DNA of 64,000 nucleotides from NCBI GenBank assembly GCA_015494295.1, contig WGBO01000045.1:26335-90334 (forward strand), read 5' to 3'. The DNA is from Gammaproteobacteria bacterium (GTDB lineage Bacteria > Pseudomonadota > Gammaproteobacteria > DSM-19610). A model generated the notes under the pieces. That model did not search any database and was not told the DNA's origin. It saw only the letters and a list, made by a program, of their open reading frames with translations. How positions within the stretch are numbered: position 1 is the stretch's first letter; every line of letters begins with the position of its first letter. Of the stretch, positions 39,723-47,530 are shown in pieces. The position numbers and the translations under genes were made by a program.

Positions 39723-40670
39723 ATGAGCGACGAATCGAAGAAGACTCCCATCCCTCTCCCTCCCGACCCGCGCCGGCGCCAGGAGCCCCTGCCCTGGTGC
39801 CACCCCAAGTCCTGCGACGAGGACCCCGACGCGCCGGACAAGGTGGCGGCGATCATGAACAGCCCCAGTTATATTCCGGCCGACCGCGACCTGGACTTCC
39901 TGCAGCGCGACGACCTGCGCGGCATCCGCCTGCAACTGGATTTCCTGAAACCGGAACTGCTGCTCCGGGAGCATGGCATCCAGCACACCATCGTGGTGTT
40001 CGGCAGCACCCGCATCGTCGAACCCGTCGCCGCGCAACGCAAGGTGGAACAGTTGCGCGAGGCTGTCGCCGACAATCCCGGCGACCAGGGCCTGAAGACG
40101 AAACTCGCCATCGCCGAACGCATCGAGGAAAAAAGCCGCTACTACAACGTGGCCAGAGAGTTCGGCCGGCTGGTGGCCGACGCCGCCGGCGGCGCCAGCG
40201 ATCCCGGGCTGGTGGTCATGACCGGTGGCGGCCCCGGCATCATGGAAGCCGCCAACCGTGGCGCGCACGACGCCGGCGCCAAGACCATCGGCCTGAACAT
40301 CAAGCTGCCGCACGAGCAGTATCCCAACCCCTACATCACCCCGGAACTCTGCTTCCACTTCCATTACTTTGCATTGCGCAAGATGCACTTCCTGCTGCGC
40401 GCGAAAGCGCTGGTGGCCTTGCCGGGCGGATTCGGCACCTTCGACGAGCTGTTCGAGACCCTGACCCTGATCCAGACGCGCAAGATCGAACCGGTGCCAG
40501 TGGTACTGATCGGCGAGCAGTACTGGCGCCGGGTACTGGACATCGACTACATGGTGGAGGAAGGCGTCATCGATATCGAGGATCGCGAACTTTTCTGGTA
40601 TGCGGAAACCGCGCGCGAGGCCTGGGACGGCATCGAGTGCTGGCACCGCAATAACGGAACCCCCTTGTAA
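39723..40670 (+). CDS. LOG family protein (possible lysine-decarboxylase fold, nucleoside monophosphate hydrolase type)
   Basis: Encodes 315 residues. GGGPGIMEAANRGAHDAG and PGGFGTFDELFE are the paired LOG signatures. LOG proteins cleave nucleoside 5'-monophosphates (in plants activating cytokinins); proteobacterial long forms like this, with an ~80-residue N-terminal extension (HPKSCDEDPDAPDKVAAIMNSPSYIPADRDLDFL), are mostly uncharacterised. The start at 39723 is an ATG; no convincing ribosome site is visible. It is apparently a single-gene unit. Confidence 0.85.
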   Translation: MSDESKKTPIPLPPDPRRRQEPLPWCHPKSCDEDPDAPDKVAAIMNSPSYIPADRDLDFLQRDDLRGIRLQLDFLKPELLLREHGIQHTIVVFGSTRIVEPVAAQRKVEQLREAVADNPGDQGLKTKLAIAERIEEKSRYYNVAREFGRLVADAAGGASDPGLVVMTGGGPGIMEAANRGAHDAGAKTIGLNIKLPHEQYPNPYITPELCFHFHYFALRKMHFLLRAKALVALPGGFGTFDELFETLTLIQTRKIEPVPVVLIGEQYWRRVLDIDYMVEEGVIDIEDRELFWYAETAREAWDGIECWHRNNGTPL

Positions 40671-40833
40671 GCCGCGCCATACCCCTGCAAAAAACCCGGC
40701 AATCGGGCAAAGTCCGCGCTTTCTGCTATACCTTGAGTAAGCCGTGGAGCCGTTGGCCACGGCCCGACGTTCATAACACCGACCGGCGCGCGGCACCACG
40801 ACGCAAGCCCGGCCAGACTACGGGAGCGAAGAC

Positions 40834-41175
40834 ATGAACCTCGAGGTAAAACAAAAAACCATTGAATGTAACGAGCAGGGCTTTCTGTGCAACCTGGACG
40901 ACTGGGACGAAGAGATCTCCCTTGAACTCGCGAAACGCGACGGCGTGGAACTCTACGTCGACCACTGGGAACTGATCTGGTACTTCCGCGACTACTACAA
41001 GGAAAATCTCAGCAGCCCGACCATGCACACCGTAATCCGCACACTGGGGCGCAAGGGTGAACGCTTCCACGACCAGAAGGCCTACGAGAAGCACATCTAC
41101 AAACTGTTCCCGAAAGACCCGGTACACGAGGTCTGCAAGCTCGCCGGCCTGCCCATGCCGCCGCCCGATACCTGA
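40834..41175 (+). CDS. DsrC/TusE-family sulfur carrier-like protein lacking the C-terminal cysteine
   Basis: Encodes 113 residues. CNEQGFLCNLDDWDEEISLELAK, the VDHWELIWYFRDYY helix and HEVCKLAGLPMP place it firmly in the DsrC/TusE fold. Canonical DsrC ends with two cysteines: CysB before KxAGLP and CysA next to last. TusE keeps CysA only. Here CysB is present (EVCKLAGLP) but the arm ends PMPPPDT, so CysA, the persulfide-carrying residue, is absent. It therefore cannot act as a normal TusE, and the family-wide sulfur-transfer role should not be assigned. No tus or dsr genes are adjacent. Confidence 0.85.
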   Translation: MNLEVKQKTIECNEQGFLCNLDDWDEEISLELAKRDGVELYVDHWELIWYFRDYYKENLSSPTMHTVIRTLGRKGERFHDQKAYEKHIYKLFPKDPVHEVCKLAGLPMPPPDT

Positions 41176-41250
41176 TACCGGAACTCAGGTCATCAATCCA
41201 GCCAGCCGCCGTGCGCCGGTTTTCCGCGCGCGGCGGTTTTGTTCGCCGGA

Positions 41251-43230
41251 TTACCAGAACCCCGCCCGGTCACGTGACTGCAGCCAGCCCGCCAGCGTGT
41301 CGAAACCGCCGGCGCGCGCCAGATCGATGGCCCGATGCCGCCTGGCATTGCGAAGCGCGGGATTCGCGCCCCGCTCCACCAGGCGTTCCGCCACCTTCCG
41401 GTGGCCAGCGGAGGCGGCCAGCATCAGGGCGGTGTTGCCCGCCACGTTGCGACGATCGGGGTCGGCTCCCAGGGCCAGCAAGCGCGTCACGATGGCGAGG
41501 TGTCCCCGCCCGGCCGCCAGCATCAATGCCGTGTTGCCGGCGGGGGCTGGCCGTTTCCAGTCGGCGCCCGCCTCGATCAGGCGGACAAGCGCCTGCTCGT
41601 GGCCGTTGAGGGCGGCGCGTTGCAAGGGGGTATAACCGTCCTTGCCCGGCGCATCGACGGCACTGTTCCCCGGCGACGCCAACAGTTGCACCATGTCTGC
41701 GTCGCCACGGTCAGCGGCGTACCAGAGGGGACTGCGGCCGCTTTCATCCGTGCAGGCCAGACAGGCGCCACTTTCCACCAGTTGCCGCGCCAGTTCGATA
41801 TCGCCTTGGCGCGCCGCCCAGTGCAGGGGGTGCTCGTCGGCGACAGCGTCTGGCTCCACACCATGCTGTATCAGCAGGGTTACGATGGCGCGATGACCCG
41901 ACTTCATGGCGCGCGACAATGCCAGCGCAGCGACGCCGGGATCGTCATGCCCCGCGCCGGCCATCAGCAACTGGCGCACAATACGCTCGTGGCCCGCGGC
42001 AGCGGCAAGCGCCAGCGGCGTATCCCCGTCGACGGTCGCGGCATCGACCCGGGCGCCCGCGGCAACCAGCCTTTGCACCGCGACCTCGTGCCCGGCCCAG
42101 GCCGCGCGCGCCAGCGCGGTGTAACCTTCGCGGTCCCGGTTATCGACATCCACGCCCTGTTTCAACAAGGCGGTGAGCACATCCACCTGTCCACGCCAGG
42201 CGGCCTCGACCAGCAGCGGCATGTCATTCTTTCCGCGCTGTTGCGCAACCTGCGCCAATTGCTTGCGACGCGCCGCCTCGCGGCCGGCATCGCGGACACT
42301 CGCGTGCGCACCGGCCTTCACCAACATGGCCTCGATGGCCCGGTAGCCTGCGCTGCGCGCCATGTCCAGCGCGCCACGACCGTCGCGGTTTCGCAGGTCG
42401 GTGCGCGCGCCCCCCGCCAGCAGCCACTCCACCATATCGCGCTCACCCGCCCGTGCCGCCATCATCAGCGCCGTGTTACCACCCGCGTCGCGCCGGTCGA
42501 TACGGGCGCCGGCCGCCAGCAGCAACTTCGCCGCGACCCCGTGCCCGGCAACCACGGCACTCTGTAACGGCGTACGCCCCCTGCCGTCACTGCGATCCAC
42601 GCCGGCGCCCCGTTCCAGCAACAAGCGCACGATGGCCGCATGGCCCAGTGCCGCGGCACGCCCCAGCGCGGTACCACCACCACGATCCGGGGTATCCACC
42701 GGCACACCGCGATCGAGCAGCTCGCGTACCCGCTCCAGATCCCCCTTGACCACCGCCCGATGCAACTGCGCAGGGTCCGCCTTTCCCTGCCAGGCAGATC
42801 GACTGTCACCGGCCGTCCCTGCCGCGCCGATACGACGCCGGGCGGCGGCATGTCCCTGTTCGGCCGCCAGCCGGTACCAGCGCATGGCGGCATCCGGGTC
42901 GCGTGCCACGCCCCGCCCGTTCTCGTACATCACGCCCAGGTTGTAACTGGCTTTCGCGTGCCCCTGCCCGGCGGCCTTGCGCAGCCAGTACACGGCCTTG
43001 CCGTCATCCTGCACGGTGCCGGTGCCGGCGCGGTACATGGCCGCCAGCCGGTAACAGGCCTCGGCGTCGCCCGCGTTGCCCAGCCGTTTCAGCAGCCGGT
43101 ACGCCTGCGGATAGTCACGTGTGCGAATCGCCAGCAGGGCGTCCGCCCAGTCGTCGGCGAAAACCGGTCGCGGACCGCCAAGGGCAAGCAATACCACAAG
43201 TGCCGCCAGTAATACCCTATGCCTTGCCAT
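41251..43230 (-). CDS. Exported Sel1-like / ankyrin repeat protein
   Basis: Encodes 659 residues. A signal peptide (VLLAALVVLLALGG...FA-DD) precedes two or three Sel1-like repeats (residues ~50-135, e.g. AYRLAAMYRAGTG-like and ASYNLGVMYENGRGVARD) and then about 15 ankyrin repeats to the C-terminus (typical unit GNTALMMAARAGERDMVEWLLAGGA). It is probably a periplasmic protein-interaction scaffold. The start overlaps the upstream FAD/ferredoxin gene by 14 bp, so both belong to the leftward arm of the putative electron-conduit locus. Ligands are unknown. Confidence 0.88.
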   Translation of the reverse strand: MARHRVLLAALVVLLALGGPRPVFADDWADALLAIRTRDYPQAYRLLKRLGNAGDAEACYRLAAMYRAGTGTVQDDGKAVYWLRKAAGQGHAKASYNLGVMYENGRGVARDPDAAMRWYRLAAEQGHAAARRRIGAAGTAGDSRSAWQGKADPAQLHRAVVKGDLERVRELLDRGVPVDTPDRGGGTALGRAAALGHAAIVRLLLERGAGVDRSDGRGRTPLQSAVVAGHGVAAKLLLAAGARIDRRDAGGNTALMMAARAGERDMVEWLLAGGARTDLRNRDGRGALDMARSAGYRAIEAMLVKAGAHASVRDAGREAARRKQLAQVAQQRGKNDMPLLVEAAWRGQVDVLTALLKQGVDVDNRDREGYTALARAAWAGHEVAVQRLVAAGARVDAATVDGDTPLALAAAAGHERIVRQLLMAGAGHDDPGVAALALSRAMKSGHRAIVTLLIQHGVEPDAVADEHPLHWAARQGDIELARQLVESGACLACTDESGRSPLWYAADRGDADMVQLLASPGNSAVDAPGKDGYTPLQRAALNGHEQALVRLIEAGADWKRPAPAGNTALMLAAGRGHLAIVTRLLALGADPDRRNVAGNTALMLAASAGHRKVAERLVERGANPALRNARRHRAIDLARAGGFDTLAGWLQSRDRAGFW

Positions 43231-44533
43231 GATGCGTCTCCACCTGTATGCCGATCTTCTTCAGGAAGGGGGTTGGCAGGATGCCGCCGGCCGATATGAT
43301 GATGGCCTCGTTGCGCAACTCAATCTGCTCGCCCTCCCGGTCGAGCACCACCGCCGTTTCCGAGATCGACCGCACCGTGGAATTGAATATCACCCGCAGA
43401 CGCCCTTCCTTTTCCAGCGCCTCGACACGCTGCCGGTTCTTCTCCTTCGCACGCGAAAACGCAGCCGAGCGGTAGGACAGGGTAACGGTGCTGCCGGGCT
43501 GCTCGGCAATACTGCCGGCCGCTTCCAGCGCGCTGTCGCCGCCGCCCACCACCAGCACATGCTGGCCGGCGTACTGTTCCGCGTCGATCAGCCGGTACAC
43601 GACTTTCGGCAGATCCTCGCCTTCCACCCCGAGCTTGCGCGGTGTTCCGCGACGCCCGATGGCCAGCAACACCGTGCTGGCAAGGTATTCGCCGGCGGTC
43701 GTCCGCACGCGGTAGGCATCGCCTTCCGGCACGATGTCTTCGAGGCGTTCGCCGTACCGGATTTCCACGCCGGTGTCGCGCGCCACCTTCTCCCAGAACG
43801 CCATCAGCGTTTCCTTGCTGGTTTCGGTAAAGCCGACCTTGCCCACCAGCGGAAGAACCACCGGCGCGGTCATGACCAGCTTGCCGCGTGGAAAATGGCT
43901 GACGGTGCCACCGAGGGATTCCTGTTCGATGGTCAGATAACGCAGCTTGCGTTCCATGGCGCCGAGCGAGGCGGCAAAGCCGGCCGGCCCCGCGCCAACG
44001 ATCACCACGTCCAGGCGATCGTCGCCACGCCGTGGTTCGCAGTATGCCGCGATACTGGCAATGGCCTGACGCCCCTGCTCCACGGCGTTGCGGATCAGGC
44101 CCATGCCGCCGAGTTCACCGGCAATGAAAATCCCCGGCATATTGGTCTGGAAGTCAGGATTGACGACCGGGATGTCGATGCCACGTTTTTCCGTGCCGAA
44201 CACCAGTGTAATGGCGTCGAAGGGGCAGGCCTCCTTGCAGGCGCCATGACCGATACAATGCGTCGCGTTGATCAACTCCGCACGACCCCGCACCAGTCCG
44301 AGCACGTCGCCTTCGGGGCAGGCGCTGGCGCAGGAGCCGCAACCCATGCACCGCAAGGGATCGACGACTGGATGCAGGGATGCCGGTTCGGTCAGGCCGG
44401 CGCGGCGGTTTTCCTCCAGTATGGCGAGACTGCGCGCGTGCCGCGCCTGCCTGCCGCGCAGATACCAGCCGAGGATCATAAGCAAGGGAAACAGATAATA
44501 GACGAATGTCGCGTTCAGGAGTGCCGCCTGCAT
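43217..44533 (-). CDS. Membrane-anchored ferredoxin / FAD-NAD(P) oxidoreductase with permuted FAD segment
   Basis: Encodes 438 residues. Residues ~8-25 form a membrane helix. Two 4Fe-4S motifs follow (CMGCGSCASACP and CIGHGACKEACP). Next comes NMPGIFIAGELGGMG...RQAIASIAA, which resembles the FAD-closing C-terminal segment of pyridine nucleotide-disulfide oxidoreductases, and only then the first dinucleotide site DVVIVGAGPAGFAAS and the second HVLVVGGGDSALEAAG. The true C-terminus ends without another GIFAAGD motif, so the FAD domain appears circularly permuted. It has no redox-active CxxC of thioredoxin reductase. It could pass electrons between NAD(P)H and the membrane. Confidence 0.85.
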   Translation of the reverse strand: MQAALLNATFVYYLFPLLMILGWYLRGRQARHARSLAILEENRRAGLTEPASLHPVVDPLRCMGCGSCASACPEGDVLGLVRGRAELINATHCIGHGACKEACPFDAITLVFGTEKRGIDIPVVNPDFQTNMPGIFIAGELGGMGLIRNAVEQGRQAIASIAAYCEPRRGDDRLDVVIVGAGPAGFAASLGAMERKLRYLTIEQESLGGTVSHFPRGKLVMTAPVVLPLVGKVGFTETSKETLMAFWEKVARDTGVEIRYGERLEDIVPEGDAYRVRTTAGEYLASTVLLAIGRRGTPRKLGVEGEDLPKVVYRLIDAEQYAGQHVLVVGGGDSALEAAGSIAEQPGSTVTLSYRSAAFSRAKEKNRQRVEALEKEGRLRVIFNSTVRSISETAVVLDREGEQIELRNEAIIISAGGILPTPFLKKIGIQVETHHGKA

Positions 44534-44651
44534 GTCTTCCTTCCATCGTGATTCACCCTGGTCTCATCGGCGCAACGTACAGCAATCCTGACGGTACGGG
44601 CATGCCGTCTTTTCAGGCTTGTGAACGTGTGCACAAATCCGCCCACACCAT

Positions 44652-44667
44652 TGCACGCCGCGTGCCA
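44652..44667 (-). promoter_or_regulatory. Sigma54-type promoter, leftward (FAD/ferredoxin operon)
   Basis: On the minus strand TGGCACGCGGCGTGCA has a perfect -24 TGGCACG and GC at -12 with 10-base spacing; one position of TTGCA differs. The start would be near 44641, giving a leader of about 107 nt before the ATG at 44533. Confidence 0.6.
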
Positions 44668-44719
44668 GCCCCTGAAAACAGGCGCCGGACGCGCCGCAAC
44701 GCGGCCCGAGGCGCAAAAA

Positions 44720-44831
44720 CTGTCGGCAAGCCCCGACAGGGCATGCCGGCCCGCGCGACAAAACCGGCGGCAAACACCTGATACGGCGTACACCACGAAG
44801 TGTCGCCGCAAACCGACAAGCCCGCCCGACA
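44720..44831. promoter_or_regulatory. Cluster of TGTCGG/CCGACA dyads, candidate enhancer-binding sites
   Basis: The 531-bp gap 44534-45064 holds no supportable gene. Between its two sigma54-type promoters lie CTGTCGG-N6-CCGACAG (44720-44739), TGTCG-N8-CGACA (44801-44818) and a half site CCGACA (44826-44831). Position (about 100-230 bp from each predicted start) and symmetry suit binding of a sigma54 activator. The activator is not encoded in the window. Confidence 0.5.
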
Positions 44832-44931
44832 AGGGCAGTTTCGCCGATCTGCAAACATCGCAACCTGCCTACACCCGCCTTTATTTCCCTTGCAAGGCGC
44901 ATAAAACGGCAACCTGTACGAAAACCCGGGG

Positions 44932-44947
44932 CGGCACGCTTATTGCT
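44932..44947 (+). promoter_or_regulatory. Sigma54-type promoter, rightward (multiheme operon)
   Basis: CGGCACGCTTATTGCT has GG (44933-44934) and GC (44945-44946) exactly 10 bases apart and a perfect TTGCT -12 element. The predicted start is near 44958, about 107 nt before the membrane protein ATG at 45065. Confidence 0.65.
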
Positions 44948-45064
44948 CTTTGGGGGATATTTCCCATTTTTTGTGACGTGCTCGATAGCCGCCAGACATG
45001 AACAACACCGAGAATCCATTGACAGGACAGACAACCGGGAGGTGGACCACGCGTCCTCGACACC

Positions 45065-45949
45065 ATGGCAGTTGAACTCGCACCGACCGCCGGGGCGCTC
45101 GAAAACGCCCCCGAACAACGCCGTTCCCTCGTCGATCTGTACAGGCTGCGCGTGCGTGGCCTGCTGTTCGGCTTTGGCTACCTTGCACTGCTGGTGCTGG
45201 TGGCCTGGGGCTGGCGCCACCGGCTGGAACAGCCCCTGACAGCGGAATCCGGCGCCGGTTATGCGCTCGGCATCATCGGGGGCACGCTCATGTTGCTGCT
45301 GCTGCTTTACCCCTTGCGCAAGCACGCACGCTTCATGCGCAACTGGGGGCCGGTGCGTGTCTGGTTCCGCACCCATATGGTGTTCGGCCTCGCCGGCCCG
45401 GTGTGTATTCTCTTTCACAGCGGTTTCGGACTCGGTTCGCTGAACAGCAATATCGCCCTGTTCTGCATGCTGCTGGTCGCCGGCAGCGGCCTGGTCGGCC
45501 GCTACTTCTACACCCGCATCCACCACGGCCTGTACGGGCGCAAGGCCACGCTGGAAGAACTCGGCCGCCACGTCCGTCTACTCGGAGAATCGCTGGCGCG
45601 GAGACTCGAGGACTTCCCTGCCATACAGGAACGGATAGCAGCCTTCGAGGCACGCGCCGCCTGCCGCCCACGCGGCGTGCTCGACAGTCTGTGGAAAGCA
45701 CTGACACTGGGATTCGGAACCTGGACGCTATACCTGCAACTGTGGATGCGCTGTCCTGCTTCGCTGTCCGGCGAACAGCGCCGAAGCCTGCTCCGCCACA
45801 TTGGCGCCCAGCTGGAAAGCGTGCGCAAGCTGGCCGACTTTCATTTCTACGAACGACTGTTCTCGCTCTGGCATGTACTGCACTTCCCCCTGTTCCTGAT
45901 GCTGCTTATCTCGGGGATCGTACACGTCATGGCAGTGCACATGTACTAG
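45065..45949 (+). CDS. Polytopic His-rich membrane protein (cytochrome b-like candidate)
   Basis: Encodes 294 residues. Hydrophobic segments lie at about 35-52, 68-86, 105-125, 133-150 and 270-292, with a soluble helical section at ~160-255. Histidines sit near helix ends (THMVFG, LFHSGFG, RIHHGLYG, WHVLHFP, VHVMAVHM) as expected for a b-type heme membrane anchor. I do not recognise a named family with certainty. It is the first gene after the rightward sigma54-type promoter and directly precedes two multiheme cytochromes c, so a quinol- or NADH-side electron relay is the likely role. No good ribosome site is near ATG 45065. Confidence 0.75.
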   Translation: MAVELAPTAGALENAPEQRRSLVDLYRLRVRGLLFGFGYLALLVLVAWGWRHRLEQPLTAESGAGYALGIIGGTLMLLLLLYPLRKHARFMRNWGPVRVWFRTHMVFGLAGPVCILFHSGFGLGSLNSNIALFCMLLVAGSGLVGRYFYTRIHHGLYGRKATLEELGRHVRLLGESLARRLEDFPAIQERIAAFEARAACRPRGVLDSLWKALTLGFGTWTLYLQLWMRCPASLSGEQRRSLLRHIGAQLESVRKLADFHFYERLFSLWHVLHFPLFLMLLISGIVHVMAVHMY

Positions 45950-45964
45950 CGGATTCGCGGACGG

Positions 45965-47530
45965 ATGAGTGTCTGGAGAGCTATCACGATGTGTTTCCTA
46001 TATGGCCTGACAGCGATGTCGCCCCGCCTCGTGGCCGCGGCCGATATCGAAACGCTACTGATGCCGGGCAAGGTCATCCAGGGCCACGCCCGATTCGAAT
46101 CCGAGTGTTCAAAATGTCATCTGCGGTTCCGAAAAGGCACGCAAAGCCGCCTGTGCCTGGACTGTCACGAAGCGATAGCGGCCGATGTAGAATCCGGGCA
46201 AGGCTTCCACGGCGGGCTGCCGGATATCGCCACCCGCGCCTGCAAGGACTGCCACAGCGAACACCTGGGCCGGGATGCCGACATCGTCCAGCTTGACCCC
46301 ATCGACTTCGACCACGCGCGCACCGACTTCGGGCTGGAAGGCGCTCACCGCCAGGCGCCCTGCGCGGCCTGTCACGAAAAAGGCAAACCGTGGGCGAAAG
46401 CGCCCACCGCCTGTAACGACTGTCACGGGAACAGGGACCCGCACCGCGGCAACCTCGGCAAGACCTGCGACAACTGCCACACCGCGGAACGCTGGGACCG
46501 TTTCCGCTTCGACCACGAGGACACCGACTTCCCGTTGCATGGCACACACCGCAAGGTCCGCTGCTCGGGCTGCCACGCCAACGAGCGCTACGAGGGCACG
46601 CCGGACCGCTGTGTCGCCTGCCATGCCATCAACGACGTCCACGCGGGCGCCAACGGCGCAAAATGCGAAAGCTGTCACAACGAAAAGCGCTGGGACCAGT
46701 CCGACTTCGACCACGACCGGGAAACCGATTTTCCGCTGCGCGGCAAGCACCGCAAGGCGCGTTGCGAATCCTGCCACCACGCCCCGGTGCAGGAACACAA
46801 GCCCGGCGGCGATTGCCTGTCCTGCCACCGCAACGACGACGCCCACAACGGCGACTATGGCCGCCGCTGCGAAAGCTGCCATTCAGAACAGGGCTGGTCG
46901 CAAACGTGTTTCGATCACGCGAAACAAACCGACTTCGCGCTCACCGGCCGCCATCGCAAGCTGGCCTGCGGCGCCTGCCACCAGGGGCGGCTGGACCAGG
47001 AAAACCTGTCCACCGACTGTGTGAGTTGCCACCTGGACGACGACGCGCACGGGGAACAGGAAGGAAGGGACTGCGCGCGTTGCCACCGAACCGACGACTG
47101 GCGCGCACGCGTGGTCTTCGATCACGACCTGACCCGTTTCCCGCTTCTGGGCCTGCACGCCACGGTGACCTGCGAGGAATGCCACAGCACCGCCACTTTC
47201 CGCGACGCACCGCTGCGCTGCGTCCAGTGCCACCGCGAGGACGACGATCACCGCGGCACGCTCGGCCCGGCCTGCGACCGCTGCCACAACCCCAACGCCT
47301 GGACGGCCTGGCAGTTTGACCACGACCGGCAGACCGATTTCCGCCTCGACGGCGCGCACGCGGACCTGCGCTGCGCTGACTGCCATGCCAGCCCGGTGAC
47401 GGACCGGCCGGACACGCCGTCGGACTGCCAGTCCTGCCACCGCAACGACGACATTCACCAGGGCCGCTTCGGGCGCGACTGCGCCCGCTGCCACACCACG
47501 GAGCGCTTCAGCGATGTACACATCAACTGA
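45965..47530 (+). CDS. 21-heme periplasmic cytochrome c of seven triheme modules
   Basis: Encodes 521 residues. After a signal peptide (residues 1-26) there are 21 CxxCH motifs arranged as seven repeats of about 66 residues. Each repeat reads FDH..TDF.L.G.H....C..CH, then C..CH, then a DxH, then C..CH and a conserved Trp. Each module supplies three extra His (FDH, GxH, DxH), enough for bis-His ligation of its three hemes. Such chains act as nanowire-like electron carriers in the periplasm or at the surface. The 3' end overlaps the next cytochrome gene by 17 bp. Confidence 0.93.
   Translation: MSVWRAITMCFLYGLTAMSPRLVAAADIETLLMPGKVIQGHARFESECSKCHLRFRKGTQSRLCLDCHEAIAADVESGQGFHGGLPDIATRACKDCHSEHLGRDADIVQLDPIDFDHARTDFGLEGAHRQAPCAACHEKGKPWAKAPTACNDCHGNRDPHRGNLGKTCDNCHTAERWDRFRFDHEDTDFPLHGTHRKVRCSGCHANERYEGTPDRCVACHAINDVHAGANGAKCESCHNEKRWDQSDFDHDRETDFPLRGKHRKARCESCHHAPVQEHKPGGDCLSCHRNDDAHNGDYGRRCESCHSEQGWSQTCFDHAKQTDFALTGRHRKLACGACHQGRLDQENLSTDCVSCHLDDDAHGEQEGRDCARCHRTDDWRARVVFDHDLTRFPLLGLHATVTCEECHSTATFRDAPLRCVQCHREDDDHRGTLGPACDRCHNPNAWTAWQFDHDRQTDFRLDGAHADLRCADCHASPVTDRPDTPSDCQSCHRNDDIHQGRFGRDCARCHTTERFSDVHIN

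Noticed and set aside
40834..41175. Annotation as canonical TusE of the tRNA thiolation relay
   Set aside because: TusE requires the penultimate cysteine, which is missing here, and no tusBCD genes are near.
44534..45064. Small frames of 80-126 codons on both strands as genes
   Set aside because: They overlap the sigma54-type promoters and dyads, have no ribosome sites and no recognisable domains; the region is better explained as a regulatory gap.
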